DNA of 64,000 nucleotides from Lentisalinibacter orientalis (GTDB taxonomy: Bacteria > Pseudomonadota > Gammaproteobacteria > Steroidobacterales > Woeseiaceae): assembly GCF_040706535.1 (NCBI RefSeq), contig NZ_JAPDRJ010000001.1:1426001-1490000 (forward strand), in the 5' to 3' direction. The position numbers and the translations under genes were made by a program. The notes beneath the pieces were generated by a model, which did not search any database, was not told the origin of the DNA, and worked only from the letters and a program-made list of their open reading frames with translations. Each line of letters starts with the position of its first letter. Position 1 is the stretch's first letter. Of the stretch, positions 41,303 to 50,850 are shown in pieces.

Positions 41303-41336
41303 TCGCCCGGCCGCTGGCCAGAGGCCCGCAGGCGGA

Positions 41337-42059
41337 TCAGCCGGTGAGGAAAGCGGCGAGCAGTCCCGCGCCGAGCAGCAGGCAGGCGCCGACGGTGAGC
41401 TGGGTCCTCAATCGCCGGAACCAGACCGGGTAACCGCCCGGCCACAGGGTAATGCGCTCGTAGCTGTAGATGCCGATGAAACCGGCGATCAGCAGCGCGA
41501 TGCCGGCGCCGTGGGGCATCAGCAGGGCGAGCCAGCCGGCCAGCGCCGGCACCACGCTCACCAGGATGCGCTCGCCGCGGCGCTCGCGCCGCTCGTCCAG
41601 CGCCAGCCCCCACTGCAGGGCGCCCACGAAGGCGAGGATAACGGCGCCGTAGCCGGTCAGCCAGTCGAGGAACCAGGCATCGTTGTCACCCGCCAGGATG
41701 CCGGCCACGGGCAGGGCGAACGGGACGAGGCCCGCGTAGCCCATCCAGCGTGCGGGCGAGGTCGCGGCGCCCGGCGGGCCGTCCGCGATCAGCGGGTGGG
41801 CCATGAGTTCGTTCTCGCCGCCGATGAATTCACCGTCGACGAAGACGATGGGAAGCGTGGACCAGCCCGTGCCCTGTTTCAGCCGGTGGAAGCGTTCCCG
41901 CATGGGCGAGTCCCCCATCGGCATCGATTCGAAGCGATGGGGGATCTGTCGGGACTCGAGCGCTTCCCGGACGCGGCTGGTGTCCGTCAGCCCGGAGTGG
42001 AAGACGACGACCCGCTCGGAGGCGGCGACCGATTCCAGCTGCGGGTCGTCGAGTTTCAC
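41337..42059 (-). CDS. Cysteine-less glutaredoxin-like domain fused to DUF3429 membrane domain
   Basis: The 240 aa protein starts at GTG 42059, overlapping the end of mscS within a few bases. Residues about 15-90 have a glutaredoxin fold signature (VVVFHSG, cis-Pro STLPIVFVDG, EFIGGENEL), but the CxxC/CxxS site reads TDTS and no cysteine exists in this half. Residues about 100-238 are a DUF3429 domain with four or five membrane helices (RWMGYAGLVPFALPVAG, VGALQWGLALDE, GFIGIYSYE). The function is unknown; the domain may bind a peptide or ligand, as in cysteine-less SH3BGRL proteins. Confidence 0.78.
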   Translation of the reverse strand: MKLDDPQLESVAASERVVVFHSGLTDTSRVREALESRQIPHRFESMPMGDSPMRERFHRLKQGTGWSTLPIVFVDGEFIGGENELMAHPLIADGPPGAATSPARWMGYAGLVPFALPVAGILAGDNDAWFLDWLTGYGAVILAFVGALQWGLALDERRERRGERILVSVVPALAGWLALLMPHGAGIALLIAGFIGIYSYERITLWPGGYPVWFRRLRTQLTVGACLLLGAGLLAAFLTG

Positions 42060-42060
42060 C

Positions 42061-42894
<834 letters not shown>

Positions 42895-42972
42895 GGGGTT
42901 TCGCTCCGGTTGGTGTTATTGTCTGCCGCCGATTCTAGAGCAAGGTGGGCGTGGATCAAGCTGAGCGGGCGG

Positions 42973-43866
42973 TCAGGACCAGTGTTCGAACGCGAGTGCC
43001 CACGACAGCGCGATGACGCCCACGGTGACTAGACCCGCCGACAGCTGAATGCGCGCTTCTGCGAGCCGGTCCGTATTCAGCCGCGCGCAGGCGAGACCGA
43101 GCACGCCGCCGCAGAGGAAACCCGTCAGGTGGGCGCCCACGTCGGTGCGCTCGCCGCCGCTGCCGGTGTAGGCCAGCAGTGCAATGGCCCCCACGATGGG
43201 GCCCAGCCGGTACACCCAGCGGTCCTGGGGGTAGAGCCTGCGCCGCCAGGCGAACGCGCCGATGAGTCCCAGCGCGCCGAAGATGGCGGTGGAGGCGCCG
43301 ACGGCATTGTGGTCGGGCGGCTGGATCCCGGCGTTCACGGCGTTGCCCAGCGCACCGGCGGCGACGATGGCGAGCCAGGCGACGCCCGATCCCAGGTAGT
43401 GGCCGGCGAACAGCCCGAAGCCCAGGCCGAATACGAGGTTGGCCGTGATGTGGCCGAGGTCCAGGTGCAGGGTGAGGGCGGTGACGGTGCGCCACCATTC
43501 CCCCTCCAGTACGAGCGCGGCGTTCACCCGCCCGGCGCCGAACCAGTCGAGTCCCCACAGGCTCTGGGAGGAGGCCCAAGCGACGGCGCAGACCAGCAGG
43601 AGATAGCCGGCCAGGCCGGGCCAGGGATTCAGCTTGCGGAACACGGGCATCGGCCGGGGCGGGCGCCAGTGCCGGTTTTCGTGGCGCCATTCGGCCAGTT
43701 CCTGCCGGGCGCGGGCGGCCTCGGCGGCGGGGACGACCAACAGCGAGCTGCGGCCGTCGCTCAACACCTCGTGGCGGATGCCGACGGACTGCAGCACCAG
43801 CGCCCGCTCGCCGGTCTCCCGGGGCCGGGGGGATTCGAACACGACGACGGGTTCTTCTTCGCTCAT
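42973..43866 (-). CDS. Rhomboid intramembrane serine protease
   Basis: Cleaves within membrane segments. 297 aa from ATG 43866 (two codons into the open frame). Residues 1-65 form a soluble DUF2007-like domain. The rhomboid domain has HITANLVFG (His139, Asn143), the nucleophile GASTAIFG (Ser192) and the catalytic His246 in DVGAHLTGF, so it should be active. About six membrane segments, the basic rhomboid fold. GlpG of E. coli also has a soluble N-terminal domain, though of a different kind. Upstream 289 bp contain no gene. Confidence 0.9.
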   Translation of the reverse strand: MSEEEPVVVFESPRPRETGERALVLQSVGIRHEVLSDGRSSLLVVPAAEAARARQELAEWRHENRHWRPPRPMPVFRKLNPWPGLAGYLLLVCAVAWASSQSLWGLDWFGAGRVNAALVLEGEWWRTVTALTLHLDLGHITANLVFGLGFGLFAGHYLGSGVAWLAIVAAGALGNAVNAGIQPPDHNAVGASTAIFGALGLIGAFAWRRRLYPQDRWVYRLGPIVGAIALLAYTGSGGERTDVGAHLTGFLCGGVLGLACARLNTDRLAEARIQLSAGLVTVGVIALSWALAFEHWS

Positions 43867-43937
43867 CAGCACAGAGTCGGGCCGCGCCCGCGACTATTCA
43901 AGCGCCATGGCCGTGAGGGCCACGAGGGTTGGGGCGT

Positions 43938-43960
43938 CGTTGCCCGAAATGCGGGCAACG
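43938..43960. repeat. Perfect 9-bp inverted repeat in the rhomboid-tetR gap
   Basis: CGTTGCCCG / CGGGCAACG with a 5-nt loop (AAATG), 72 bp upstream of the rhomboid start and about 200 bp after the tetR stop. No T-tract follows on either strand. It could be an operator for the rhomboid gene or an mRNA hairpin. The rest of this 289-bp gap shows nothing I recognise. Confidence 0.5.
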
Positions 43961-44155
43961 CGCGGCCGCGCGGCACCGCGGCGGTGCACCTGACGGGGGA
44001 GTGCGGACGCGTGTGCAGCACAAGTGCTTGATCGGCGGTGAGGGCGCCTCCTGGCACGGGACTTGCTAGGAGGAGATCAGAAGACGGTCCGCCGGTGCAG
44101 GCGGGCCGCACGATCGTTGCCGGCGCGGGCGGTTCGGTGCTTTACTCCCCCGTAG

Positions 44156-44830
44156 TCAGCGGATTTCCCGCGTCGGCAAACCCTGTTCCCGCGGCGACCC
44201 GGCGCTGCCGTGCAGCGCAAGGAAGCGGCGCACCGTGCGCTGGAGGTGGTGCTCCAGTTCTTCGGGTTCGATGGTCTCGCGCACGCGCAGCAGCAGCTCC
44301 AGGAAGTAGTGGGCCTTGAACATGGCCATGAGCATCGAGGCCGCTTCCAGGGGATCATCGAGGACGAGCTCCCCCCGTTCCGCGAAGCGCGACAGCAGCG
44401 AGCCCAGGAACTCGCAGTTCTGGCCAGGACCCGCCTCGTAGAAGACCCGTGCGATCGAGGGATAGCTCGGGCATTCGCCGGCCAGCAGGCGGAACATGCT
44501 GAGCACCTCCTGGTCCTGCAGCAGCTCCATGAACTGGCGGCCGAACGCGTGCAGCGCCTCCGCGGCCGGCGTCTCCGGCGGTATGGCCTCGGCTTCCAGC
44601 CCGTAGTCCGTCACCTTGGTACGGACGCACTCGCGGAACAGGGCGTCCTTGCTGTCGAAGTGGGAATAGACGGTCTGCTTCGAGACGCCGGCTTCGGCGG
44701 CGATGGCATCCATCGAGGTGCGCTGCAGGCCTTCCGACATGAACAGGCGTACCGCCGCCTGCCGGATGGCGTCGCGCTTTTCCTGGCTCTTCGGCCGTCC
44801 GGGCCGGGCGTGCGCCGCTTCAGTTATCAA
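44156..44830 (-). CDS. TetR/AcrR-family repressor of the RND efflux operon
   Basis: The 224 aa regulator starts at TTG 44830. The DNA-binding domain has GRPKSQEKRDAIRQAAVRLF, TSMDAIAAEAGVSKQTVYSHF (recognition helix SKQTVYSHF). The C-terminal ligand domain resembles the AefR-like group (FRLLAGECPSYPSIARVFYEAGP, read in parts). It is divergent from an RND operon 95 bp away, with two palindromes in between, one overlapping its own start codon, so autorepression is expected. The inducer is unknown. Confidence 0.88.
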   Translation of the reverse strand: MITEAAHARPGRPKSQEKRDAIRQAAVRLFMSEGLQRTSMDAIAAEAGVSKQTVYSHFDSKDALFRECVRTKVTDYGLEAEAIPPETPAAEALHAFGRQFMELLQDQEVLSMFRLLAGECPSYPSIARVFYEAGPGQNCEFLGSLLSRFAERGELVLDDPLEAASMLMAMFKAHYFLELLLRVRETIEPEELEHHLQRTVRRFLALHGSAGSPREQGLPTREIR

Positions 44831-44841
44831 ACTGGACAGTT
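44830..44841. promoter_or_regulatory. TetR operator, site 1
   Basis: AACTGGACAGTT, a perfect AACTG-NN-CAGTT palindrome. It overlaps the tetR start codon and the -35 of the efflux promoter. Confidence 0.75.
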
Positions 44842-44861
44842 CCGTATAGGTAATTTAAGAT
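44833..44861 (+). promoter_or_regulatory. Probable promoter of the RND efflux operon
   Basis: TGGACA (44833-44838, five of six) and TAAGAT (44856-44861, four of six), 17 bp apart. Operator 1 covers the -35 and operator 2 the expected transcription start, a typical repressed layout. Confidence 0.6.
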
Positions 44862-44863
44862 CA

Positions 44864-44875
44864 AACTGAACAGTC
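44864..44875. promoter_or_regulatory. TetR operator, site 2
   Basis: AACTGAACAGTC, one mismatch from the palindrome of site 1 and starting 34 bp from it. The shared longer core is ATCAAACTGRACAGT, a direct copy at both sites. Confidence 0.72.
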
Positions 44876-44925
44876 TAGTTTAGTGCACGCGGTCACAGGA
44901 TGGAACACCTCGGGGAGTCCGGTCT

Positions 44926-46107
44926 ATGAGGCAGGCTACAGGCCAGGGAATGAGGCTTTCGCGGCACGGCGTCGTGCTCGCCGCCGTGGCGGCACTGGCT
45001 GCCTGCGCTGATGACGGCGCCGGCGAGGGGGCAATGGACCCGGCGCTGCTGGTGCCCGTGGCGCGCGTCGCGCCGGCCGATGGCTACGTGGTGCGGCGGG
45101 AATTCGCCGGCCGGGTCGAGGCGGCACGGGACAGTGCGGTGGGCTTCGAGATTGGCGGGATGCTGGCGGCGGTGCTGGTGGACGAGGGCGATAACGTCGC
45201 GGCGGGCGAACCACTCGCTCGTCTGGATACCGGGCGCCTGGAGGCCCGTGAAGCGGAGGCGGAGGCCGCGCTGGGCCAGGGCGAGGCCACGCTGTCGCTG
45301 GCGGAGACGACCCTCGCGCGCACCGGGGAAGCGCTCGAATTCCGCGGCGTGTCGCGGCAGGAATACGACGAAGCCGTCCGCGCGGAGCGCGCGGCCCGCT
45401 CCGCCCTGGAGGCGGCCCGGGCACGCCTCGACAGCGTGCGGGTCGACCTGGACAAGTCGGTGCTGCGGGCTCCCTTCGAGGCGACCGTGACACACCGCTC
45501 CGCCGACGAGGGCGAGGTGCTGGCCGCCGGCCAGGTCCTGCTCGAGCTGCAGGAGCGGACGGCGCCCCGGGTCCGCATCGGCGTGGCCGGCGACATGCTG
45601 GACGCCATCCGGGCGCGGGAAGAGCACGTCCTGCGGGTGGACGGCCGGGAGATGACCGCCCGGCTGCGCGCCGTGCTGCCGCTGAGGGATACGGCTACCC
45701 GGACGGTGGACGCCATCTTCGAACTCGAGGGCGGATACCGGGTGCTGCCCGGCGACCTGGCCCGGCTCGCGCTGGAACTGCCGGTGGAGAAGCCGGGCTT
45801 CTGGGTGCCGCTGGGATCCCTGGCCGAAGGCGACCGGGGCGTGTGGACGAACTACGTGGCGGTGCCGCTGTCCGCGGACCCATCCGACGGCCAACGCGCG
45901 GGCGAGGCGACCCACGTCATCGAGGCCCGGCCGGTCGAGGTGCTGCACGAGCAGTCGGACCGGGTCTATGTCCGCGGTGCCATCGAGGACGGCGAGCGCG
46001 TGGTCGTCGAGGGGCTGCATCGCATCGTCCCCGGGCAGACGGTTCGCATCGGCGTCCGCCAGGCAATGGGTGACACCATGCGTGAGCCCGGCACGGAGAC
46101 CGAGTAA
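44926..46107 (+). CDS. RND efflux periplasmic adaptor (membrane fusion) lipoprotein
   Basis: Links the RND pump to its outer-membrane channel. 393 aa from ATG 44926, preceded by GGGGAG; a second ATG eight codons later is possible. The lipobox is ALAAC. The order is typical: barrel-sandwich half FAGRVEAARDSAVGFEIGG, lipoyl-like VLVDEGDNVAAGEPLARLD, a short coiled-coil hairpin (about 100-170), second lipoyl half VLRAPFEATVTHRSADEGEV, beta-barrel, and membrane-proximal domain ending RVVVEGLHRIVPGQTVRIG. The stop overlaps the pump start by one base. Confidence 0.92.
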   Translation: MRQATGQGMRLSRHGVVLAAVAALAACADDGAGEGAMDPALLVPVARVAPADGYVVRREFAGRVEAARDSAVGFEIGGMLAAVLVDEGDNVAAGEPLARLDTGRLEAREAEAEAALGQGEATLSLAETTLARTGEALEFRGVSRQEYDEAVRAERAARSALEAARARLDSVRVDLDKSVLRAPFEATVTHRSADEGEVLAAGQVLLELQERTAPRVRIGVAGDMLDAIRAREEHVLRVDGREMTARLRAVLPLRDTATRTVDAIFELEGGYRVLPGDLARLALELPVEKPGFWVPLGSLAEGDRGVWTNYVAVPLSADPSDGQRAGEATHVIEARPVEVLHEQSDRVYVRGAIEDGERVVVEGLHRIVPGQTVRIGVRQAMGDTMREPGTETE

Positions 46108-49100
46108 TGGAGGGACGCCGCGTCCCGCCGGTCGCCCGGCCGGCGCTTGCGCTGTTCGCCAATCGCCACCTCCTGGTGCTGGGCGTCATCGTCATCCTGC
46201 TGGCCGGCCTTTCGGCCATCGGCAGCATGCCGCGCATCGAGGATCCCCGGATCACGAACCGCAATCCGAAGGTGATCACGCTGCTGCCGGGTGCCACGGC
46301 GGCAAGGATGGAGGCGCTGGTCACCGATCCCGTGGAGGACGCGCTGCGCGAGATCGCGGAGATCGCCGAGCTGGACTCGAACTCGAGGGCCGGCGTGTCC
46401 GTGGTCAACATCCAGCTGCAGGACCGCGTGGGTCCGGGCGAGAACGAGCGCATCTTCTCGCGCATACGCGACCGCCTGAACGACGTGACCGCCGAACTGC
46501 CGCCAGGCGCCCAACTGGACTTCGACGACGAGTTCAGCGCCACCGCCTTCAGCCTGGTGGCGTCGATCCACTGGGAGCAGGGCGGCGAGCCCCGGCTGAC
46601 GCTGATGAACCGGCTGGCGGAGGAACTGGCCGACCGGCTGCGCAACGTGCCGGGGACCGAGCTCGTGCGGCTCTACGGCCAGCCGGCCGAGGAGATCACG
46701 GTCACCCTCGACCGTGACCGGCTGGCCGCGCTGGGCATGACCGCCACCGAGGCCGCCGCGCGGGTGGCCGGCGCCGATCCCAAGCAGCCGGCGGGAGCGC
46801 TGCGCACCGGGCAGCGCCAGCTCTTCGTGGAGGTCGCGGGCGAGCTCGACTCCGTCGCCCGCGTGGCGTCGATCCCGCTGCAGGGCAACCGCGCGGGGGC
46901 GCTGGTGACCGTCGGCGACGTCGCGGAGGTGACGCGGGGCTGGCGGGAGCCGCCGGCGGAGATCGCCCGCACGGGCGGCGCGCGCAGCATCCTCGTGGCC
47001 GCGCGCACCGGGCCCGAGATACGGGTGGACCGCTGGGCCGAGGCGGCGCGGGCCGCCGTCGAGGAATACGGTGAATCGGTGGGGCAGGGCATCGGCGTCG
47101 AGGTGGCGTTCGATCAGAGCCGCTACACGGAAGAGCGCCTGTCCACCCTCGGCGGCAATCTGTTCGCCGGCGCACTGCTGGTCATGCTGGTGGTCTTCGT
47201 CGGCATGGGCTGGCGCGCCGCGCTGATCGTGGGGGCGGCCCTGCCGCTGTCCGCCGCGCTCACGGTGTTCGGCCTGAACGTGCTCGGCCAGCAGATCCAC
47301 CAGATGACGATCTTCGGCATGATCATCGCGATCGGCCTGCTCATCGACAACGCCATCGTCATGACCGACGAGGTGAAGAAGAAGCTGGACCGCGACGAGG
47401 AACGCACGGAGGCCGTGCGCCACGCGCTCTCCCACCTGTTCGTGCCGCTGCTGGCCTCGACGCTGACCACCATCCTGGGCTTCATGCCGGTCTTCCTGCT
47501 GCCGGGCCCCATGGGGGACTTCGTCGGGCCGATCGCGATCGCCGTGGTGCTGGCGCTCAGCGCGTCGTTCCTGATCGCGACCACCTTCATCCCGGTGCTC
47601 GCCGGCATCAACCTGCGGCGGCGCCGGCAGGAGCAGCGCTATCACTGGTGGGATGCCGGCTTCCGGTCCCGGCCGCTGGCGGCGCGCTACCGGCGCCTGC
47701 TCACCGCCGCCGTGGCCCGGCCCTGGGTCACCGCCGGCGCCTGCCTCGTGCTGCCCGTCTCGGGCTTCGTCCTGGCCGGCACCCTCGGCCAGCAGTTCTT
47801 CCCGCCGGCGGACCGCGACCACTTCGAAATCGAAGTCTGGCTGCCGCCGGATGCCGCGATAGCCCGCACCGCCGGGCTGGCCGCCCGCATCGAGGCGGCG
47901 GTGCGCCGCGAACCCGGCGTCGAGCGGGTCGACTGGCGGGTCGGCGGCAGCTATCCGACCATCTACTACAACCGGGTGATGCGCCAGGACGGTAACGCCG
48001 CCTACGCACACGCGATGGTCTACACGGACACGCTGGCGAGCGCCAAGCGCCTGACCCGGGAGCTGCCGCGCACGCTCTCCGACCGGTTCCCGGAAGCCTC
48101 CATCATCGTCAGCCCGTTCGCCCAGGGGCCGCCGGTGGCCGCGCCGGTGGGCTTCCGCATTACGGGCCCGGACGTCGCCACGCTGAAAGGCCTAGGCGAC
48201 GAGCTGAGACGTATCATGCACACGATTCCGGGGATACTGCAGACCCGGGCCAGCGTGACCGGCGGCGAGCCGAAACTCGCTTTCCGCGCCGACGAGTACG
48301 CGGTGCGGCTCGCCGGGCTCAGCCTCAGCGACGTGGCCGGGCAGATGCAGGCGAATCTCGAGGGCGCGACCGGCGGCACCGTGCTGGAGGATCTGGAGGA
48401 GCTGCCCGTGCGGGTGCGGCTGTCGCGGGAGGCCCAGGAGACCACGGCCGCGATCGCCGGCTTTTCGCTGCTGGCACCCGCACTGGACGGCGAGTGGATT
48501 CCCGCCGACGCGGTCGGCGAGATCACGCTGGTGCCCGAGGCCGCCAGCATCAGCCGCCGCGACGGCCGCCGCGTCAACAACGTCTACGGCTACATCCGTC
48601 GCGACGCGCTCGCCATCGACGTCACCAATGCCGTGCGCGAGCGCATGGCGGCTGCCGGCTTCACCCTGCCGCCAGGCTATACGCTCGCCGTGGCGGGCGA
48701 CAGCGAGGAGCAGTCGGAGGCTTTCGGCGAACTGCTCGCCTACATGCCGGTACTCCTGCTGCTGATGGCCGCGACCATCATCCTGTCCTTCCGCAGTGTG
48801 ACGCTCGCGGCGCTCATCGGCGTGGTCGCGGTGCTGTCGGTGGGTCTGGGCATGCTCTCGTTGTGGGCCGGCGGCTACGCGCGCGGCTTCAACGCCATCA
48901 TCGGCAGCGCCGGCCTTATAGGCGTGGCCATCAACGGCACCATCGTCGTCCTGGCCGGCATCCGGGCCAATCCGCGCGCCCGCTCCGGTGCCGCGGATGC
49001 CATCGTGGAGGAGACCGTGGGCGCGACCCGGCACATCGCCAGCACCACGCTCACCACCGTGGGCGGCTTCGTGCCGCTGCTCGTCTTCACCGGCGGGGAT

Positions 49101-49256
49101 TTCTGGCCGCCGCTCGCCATCGTCATCGCCGGCGGCGTGTTCTTCTCCATCACGCTGTCGCTCGGTTTCACGCCGGCCATCTACCGGCTGCTGCACCGGC
49201 GCCGGTGGCGCCGTGCCGAGGCCGCGGCGGCGGCCGGCGGGAATGTGCCGGCATGA
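46107..49256 (+). CDS. RND efflux pump permease with altered proton-relay residues
   Basis: Inner-membrane trimeric exporter, 1049 aa, with the AcrB-like plan: TM1, a large periplasmic loop, TM2-6, TM7, second loop, TM8-12. TM4 reads GLLIDNAIVMTDE (Asp414, Asn415) where AcrB has two aspartates. In TM10 the AcrB lysine position reads GVAINGTIVV (Asn943). So only one of the three classical charged relay residues is kept. Related RND subgroups share the D-N pattern, so it is probably active with a different coupling. It is translationally coupled to both neighbours (TAATG and ATGA overlaps) and repressed by the TetR upstream. Confidence 0.93.
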   Translation: MEGRRVPPVARPALALFANRHLLVLGVIVILLAGLSAIGSMPRIEDPRITNRNPKVITLLPGATAARMEALVTDPVEDALREIAEIAELDSNSRAGVSVVNIQLQDRVGPGENERIFSRIRDRLNDVTAELPPGAQLDFDDEFSATAFSLVASIHWEQGGEPRLTLMNRLAEELADRLRNVPGTELVRLYGQPAEEITVTLDRDRLAALGMTATEAAARVAGADPKQPAGALRTGQRQLFVEVAGELDSVARVASIPLQGNRAGALVTVGDVAEVTRGWREPPAEIARTGGARSILVAARTGPEIRVDRWAEAARAAVEEYGESVGQGIGVEVAFDQSRYTEERLSTLGGNLFAGALLVMLVVFVGMGWRAALIVGAALPLSAALTVFGLNVLGQQIHQMTIFGMIIAIGLLIDNAIVMTDEVKKKLDRDEERTEAVRHALSHLFVPLLASTLTTILGFMPVFLLPGPMGDFVGPIAIAVVLALSASFLIATTFIPVLAGINLRRRRQEQRYHWWDAGFRSRPLAARYRRLLTAAVARPWVTAGACLVLPVSGFVLAGTLGQQFFPPADRDHFEIEVWLPPDAAIARTAGLAARIEAAVRREPGVERVDWRVGGSYPTIYYNRVMRQDGNAAYAHAMVYTDTLASAKRLTRELPRTLSDRFPEASIIVSPFAQGPPVAAPVGFRITGPDVATLKGLGDELRRIMHTIPGILQTRASVTGGEPKLAFRADEYAVRLAGLSLSDVAGQMQANLEGATGGTVLEDLEELPVRVRLSREAQETTAAIAGFSLLAPALDGEWIPADAVGEITLVPEAASISRRDGRRVNNVYGYIRRDALAIDVTNAVRERMAAAGFTLPPGYTLAVAGDSEEQSEAFGELLAYMPVLLLLMAATIILSFRSVTLAALIGVVAVLSVGLGMLSLWAGGYARGFNAIIGSAGLIGVAINGTIVVLAGIRANPRARSGAADAIVEETVGATRHIASTTLTTVGGFVPLLVFTGGDFWPPLAIVIAGGVFFSITLSLGFTPAIYRLLHRRRWRRAEAAAAAGGNVPA

Positions 49257-50764
49257 TCGGCGTGATCGGCATGATCAAAGGCAGCCTGAGGCGTGCCGCG
49301 CCGGCCGTCCTCACCGCGGCCGGCGCACTGGGCCTCGCCGGCTGTGCGGTGGGACCGGATTACGAGCCGCCCGAGAGCGATGGCGGGCAATGGCTGGCCC
49401 CGCCCGACGGCGTCACGACGGAGAGCCTGCCGGCGGAATGGTGGTCGCTGCTGGAGCAGCCCGAGGTCGGCGGCTATGTGGAGGCGGCGCTGGCCGAGAA
49501 CCGGGACCTGCGCGCGGCCGTGGCCCGGGTGGAGGAGGCGCGCGCGCTGCGCGGCGTGGCCGCGGCCGCGCTCTGGCCCCGCCTGGACGCCGAGGGCAGC
49601 TATACCTGGTACGAGCAGAGCCTGAACTCGCCCGGTGCCGCCTCCCAGATCATCAGCGCCGGGCTGGCCCCGAGAGACGGCGAGTTCTACAACGCCCGTC
49701 TGGACGCGAGCTGGGAGCTGGACCTGTTCGGCGCCTCCCGCCGGCGGCTGGAGGCGGCGGATGCCGGCAGCGCCGCCGCGGCGGCCGCCGCCGCCGGCAC
49801 CGCGCTCTCCGTGGTGGCAGAGACCGTCAGTGCCTGGATCGAATACCGCGGCGCCCGCAAGCGCCTGGCGGTCACGCGCCGCAGCGTCGACGCCCAGGCC
49901 GAGACGCTCGCGCTCACGCGCTCCAAGGTCGAGATCGGACTGGCCCGGGAACTGGACGCCCTGCGGGCCGAGGCCGAGCTGCGCTCGACGCGGGCCCGGC
50001 TGCCGGCCCTGCAGGCGGCGGCTGCCGCGAGCGCGGACCGGCTCGCGGTGCTCACCGGACGCACCCCGGGCGAGGTACGCGCCGCACTCGAGGGCGAGCT
50101 GGCGCTGCCCGAGTCGCCGGCCAGCCTGCCGGTCGGCCTGCGCGCCGAGATCCTGCGCCGCCGTCCGGACGTGATCGCGGCAGAGCGGGAGCTCGCCGCC
50201 GCCACGGCGGAGGTGGGCGGGGCGACCGCGGCGTTCTTTCCCCGTCTGGTGCTCGGCGCCAGCGGCGGTTTCGAGGCGGGCGACGTATCGAATCTCGTCA
50301 CCGGCGACAGCCGCACGCTCGGCATCGTGCCGTTCCTGCGCTGGCCGGTCTTCCAGGGAGGCAGGCTGCGGGCCGAGCTGCGGGCGGCCGAGGCGCGGGA
50401 GCACGCGGCGCTGGCGCGCTACGAGGGCGCCGTGCTGCGCGCGCTGGCCGATGCCGAGTCCGCCCTGGCTGCCTGGGCCGGTGAGCGCGGCACCCTCGCG
50501 GAACTCAGGCAGGCTTCCGCGGCGGCTGCGGCGGCAGCGGACATCGCCGCCCGGCTGTACGAGCAGGGGCTCGGCGATTTCCTGACCGTGCTGGACGCCG
50601 AGCGCCGCCTGGCCGAGACCGACGACGAACGCGTGCGCGCCGAGATCCGCGCGCTGCTCGCGCTGGTGCGTGTCTACAAGGCCCTTGGTGTCGGCACGGG
50701 TGTCGGCACGGGTGTAGGCGCGGGTGTCGGCATTGCGCCCGGCGGGCAGGGCGGAACGCCGTAA
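49253..50764 (+). CDS. RND outer-membrane efflux lipoprotein (NodT/OprM family)
   Basis: Trimeric TolC-like channel completing the pump. 503 aa from ATG 49253, overlapping the pump stop in ATGA. Lipobox LGLAGC, then the family CAVGPDYEPP motif, two OEP repeats with long coiled-coil stretches, DASWELDLFGASRRRLEA, and GLRAEILRRRPDVIAAERELAAA (read in parts). The C terminus ends in a GVGTGVGTGVGAGVG tandem run, which is unusual and probably disordered. Third gene of the TetR-controlled operon. Confidence 0.92.
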   Translation: MIGVIGMIKGSLRRAAPAVLTAAGALGLAGCAVGPDYEPPESDGGQWLAPPDGVTTESLPAEWWSLLEQPEVGGYVEAALAENRDLRAAVARVEEARALRGVAAAALWPRLDAEGSYTWYEQSLNSPGAASQIISAGLAPRDGEFYNARLDASWELDLFGASRRRLEAADAGSAAAAAAAAGTALSVVAETVSAWIEYRGARKRLAVTRRSVDAQAETLALTRSKVEIGLARELDALRAEAELRSTRARLPALQAAAAASADRLAVLTGRTPGEVRAALEGELALPESPASLPVGLRAEILRRRPDVIAAERELAAATAEVGGATAAFFPRLVLGASGGFEAGDVSNLVTGDSRTLGIVPFLRWPVFQGGRLRAELRAAEAREHAALARYEGAVLRALADAESALAAWAGERGTLAELRQASAAAAAAADIAARLYEQGLGDFLTVLDAERRLAETDDERVRAEIRALLALVRVYKALGVGTGVGTGVGAGVGIAPGGQGGTP

Positions 50765-50850
50765 CAAAACCGCAATGAATCCTTAACGTCACTTTAAGAA
50801 CGGGGTGATTTCCTTAGCGCCGGGAAAAAAGCAACAAAGACGGCGCTGCC

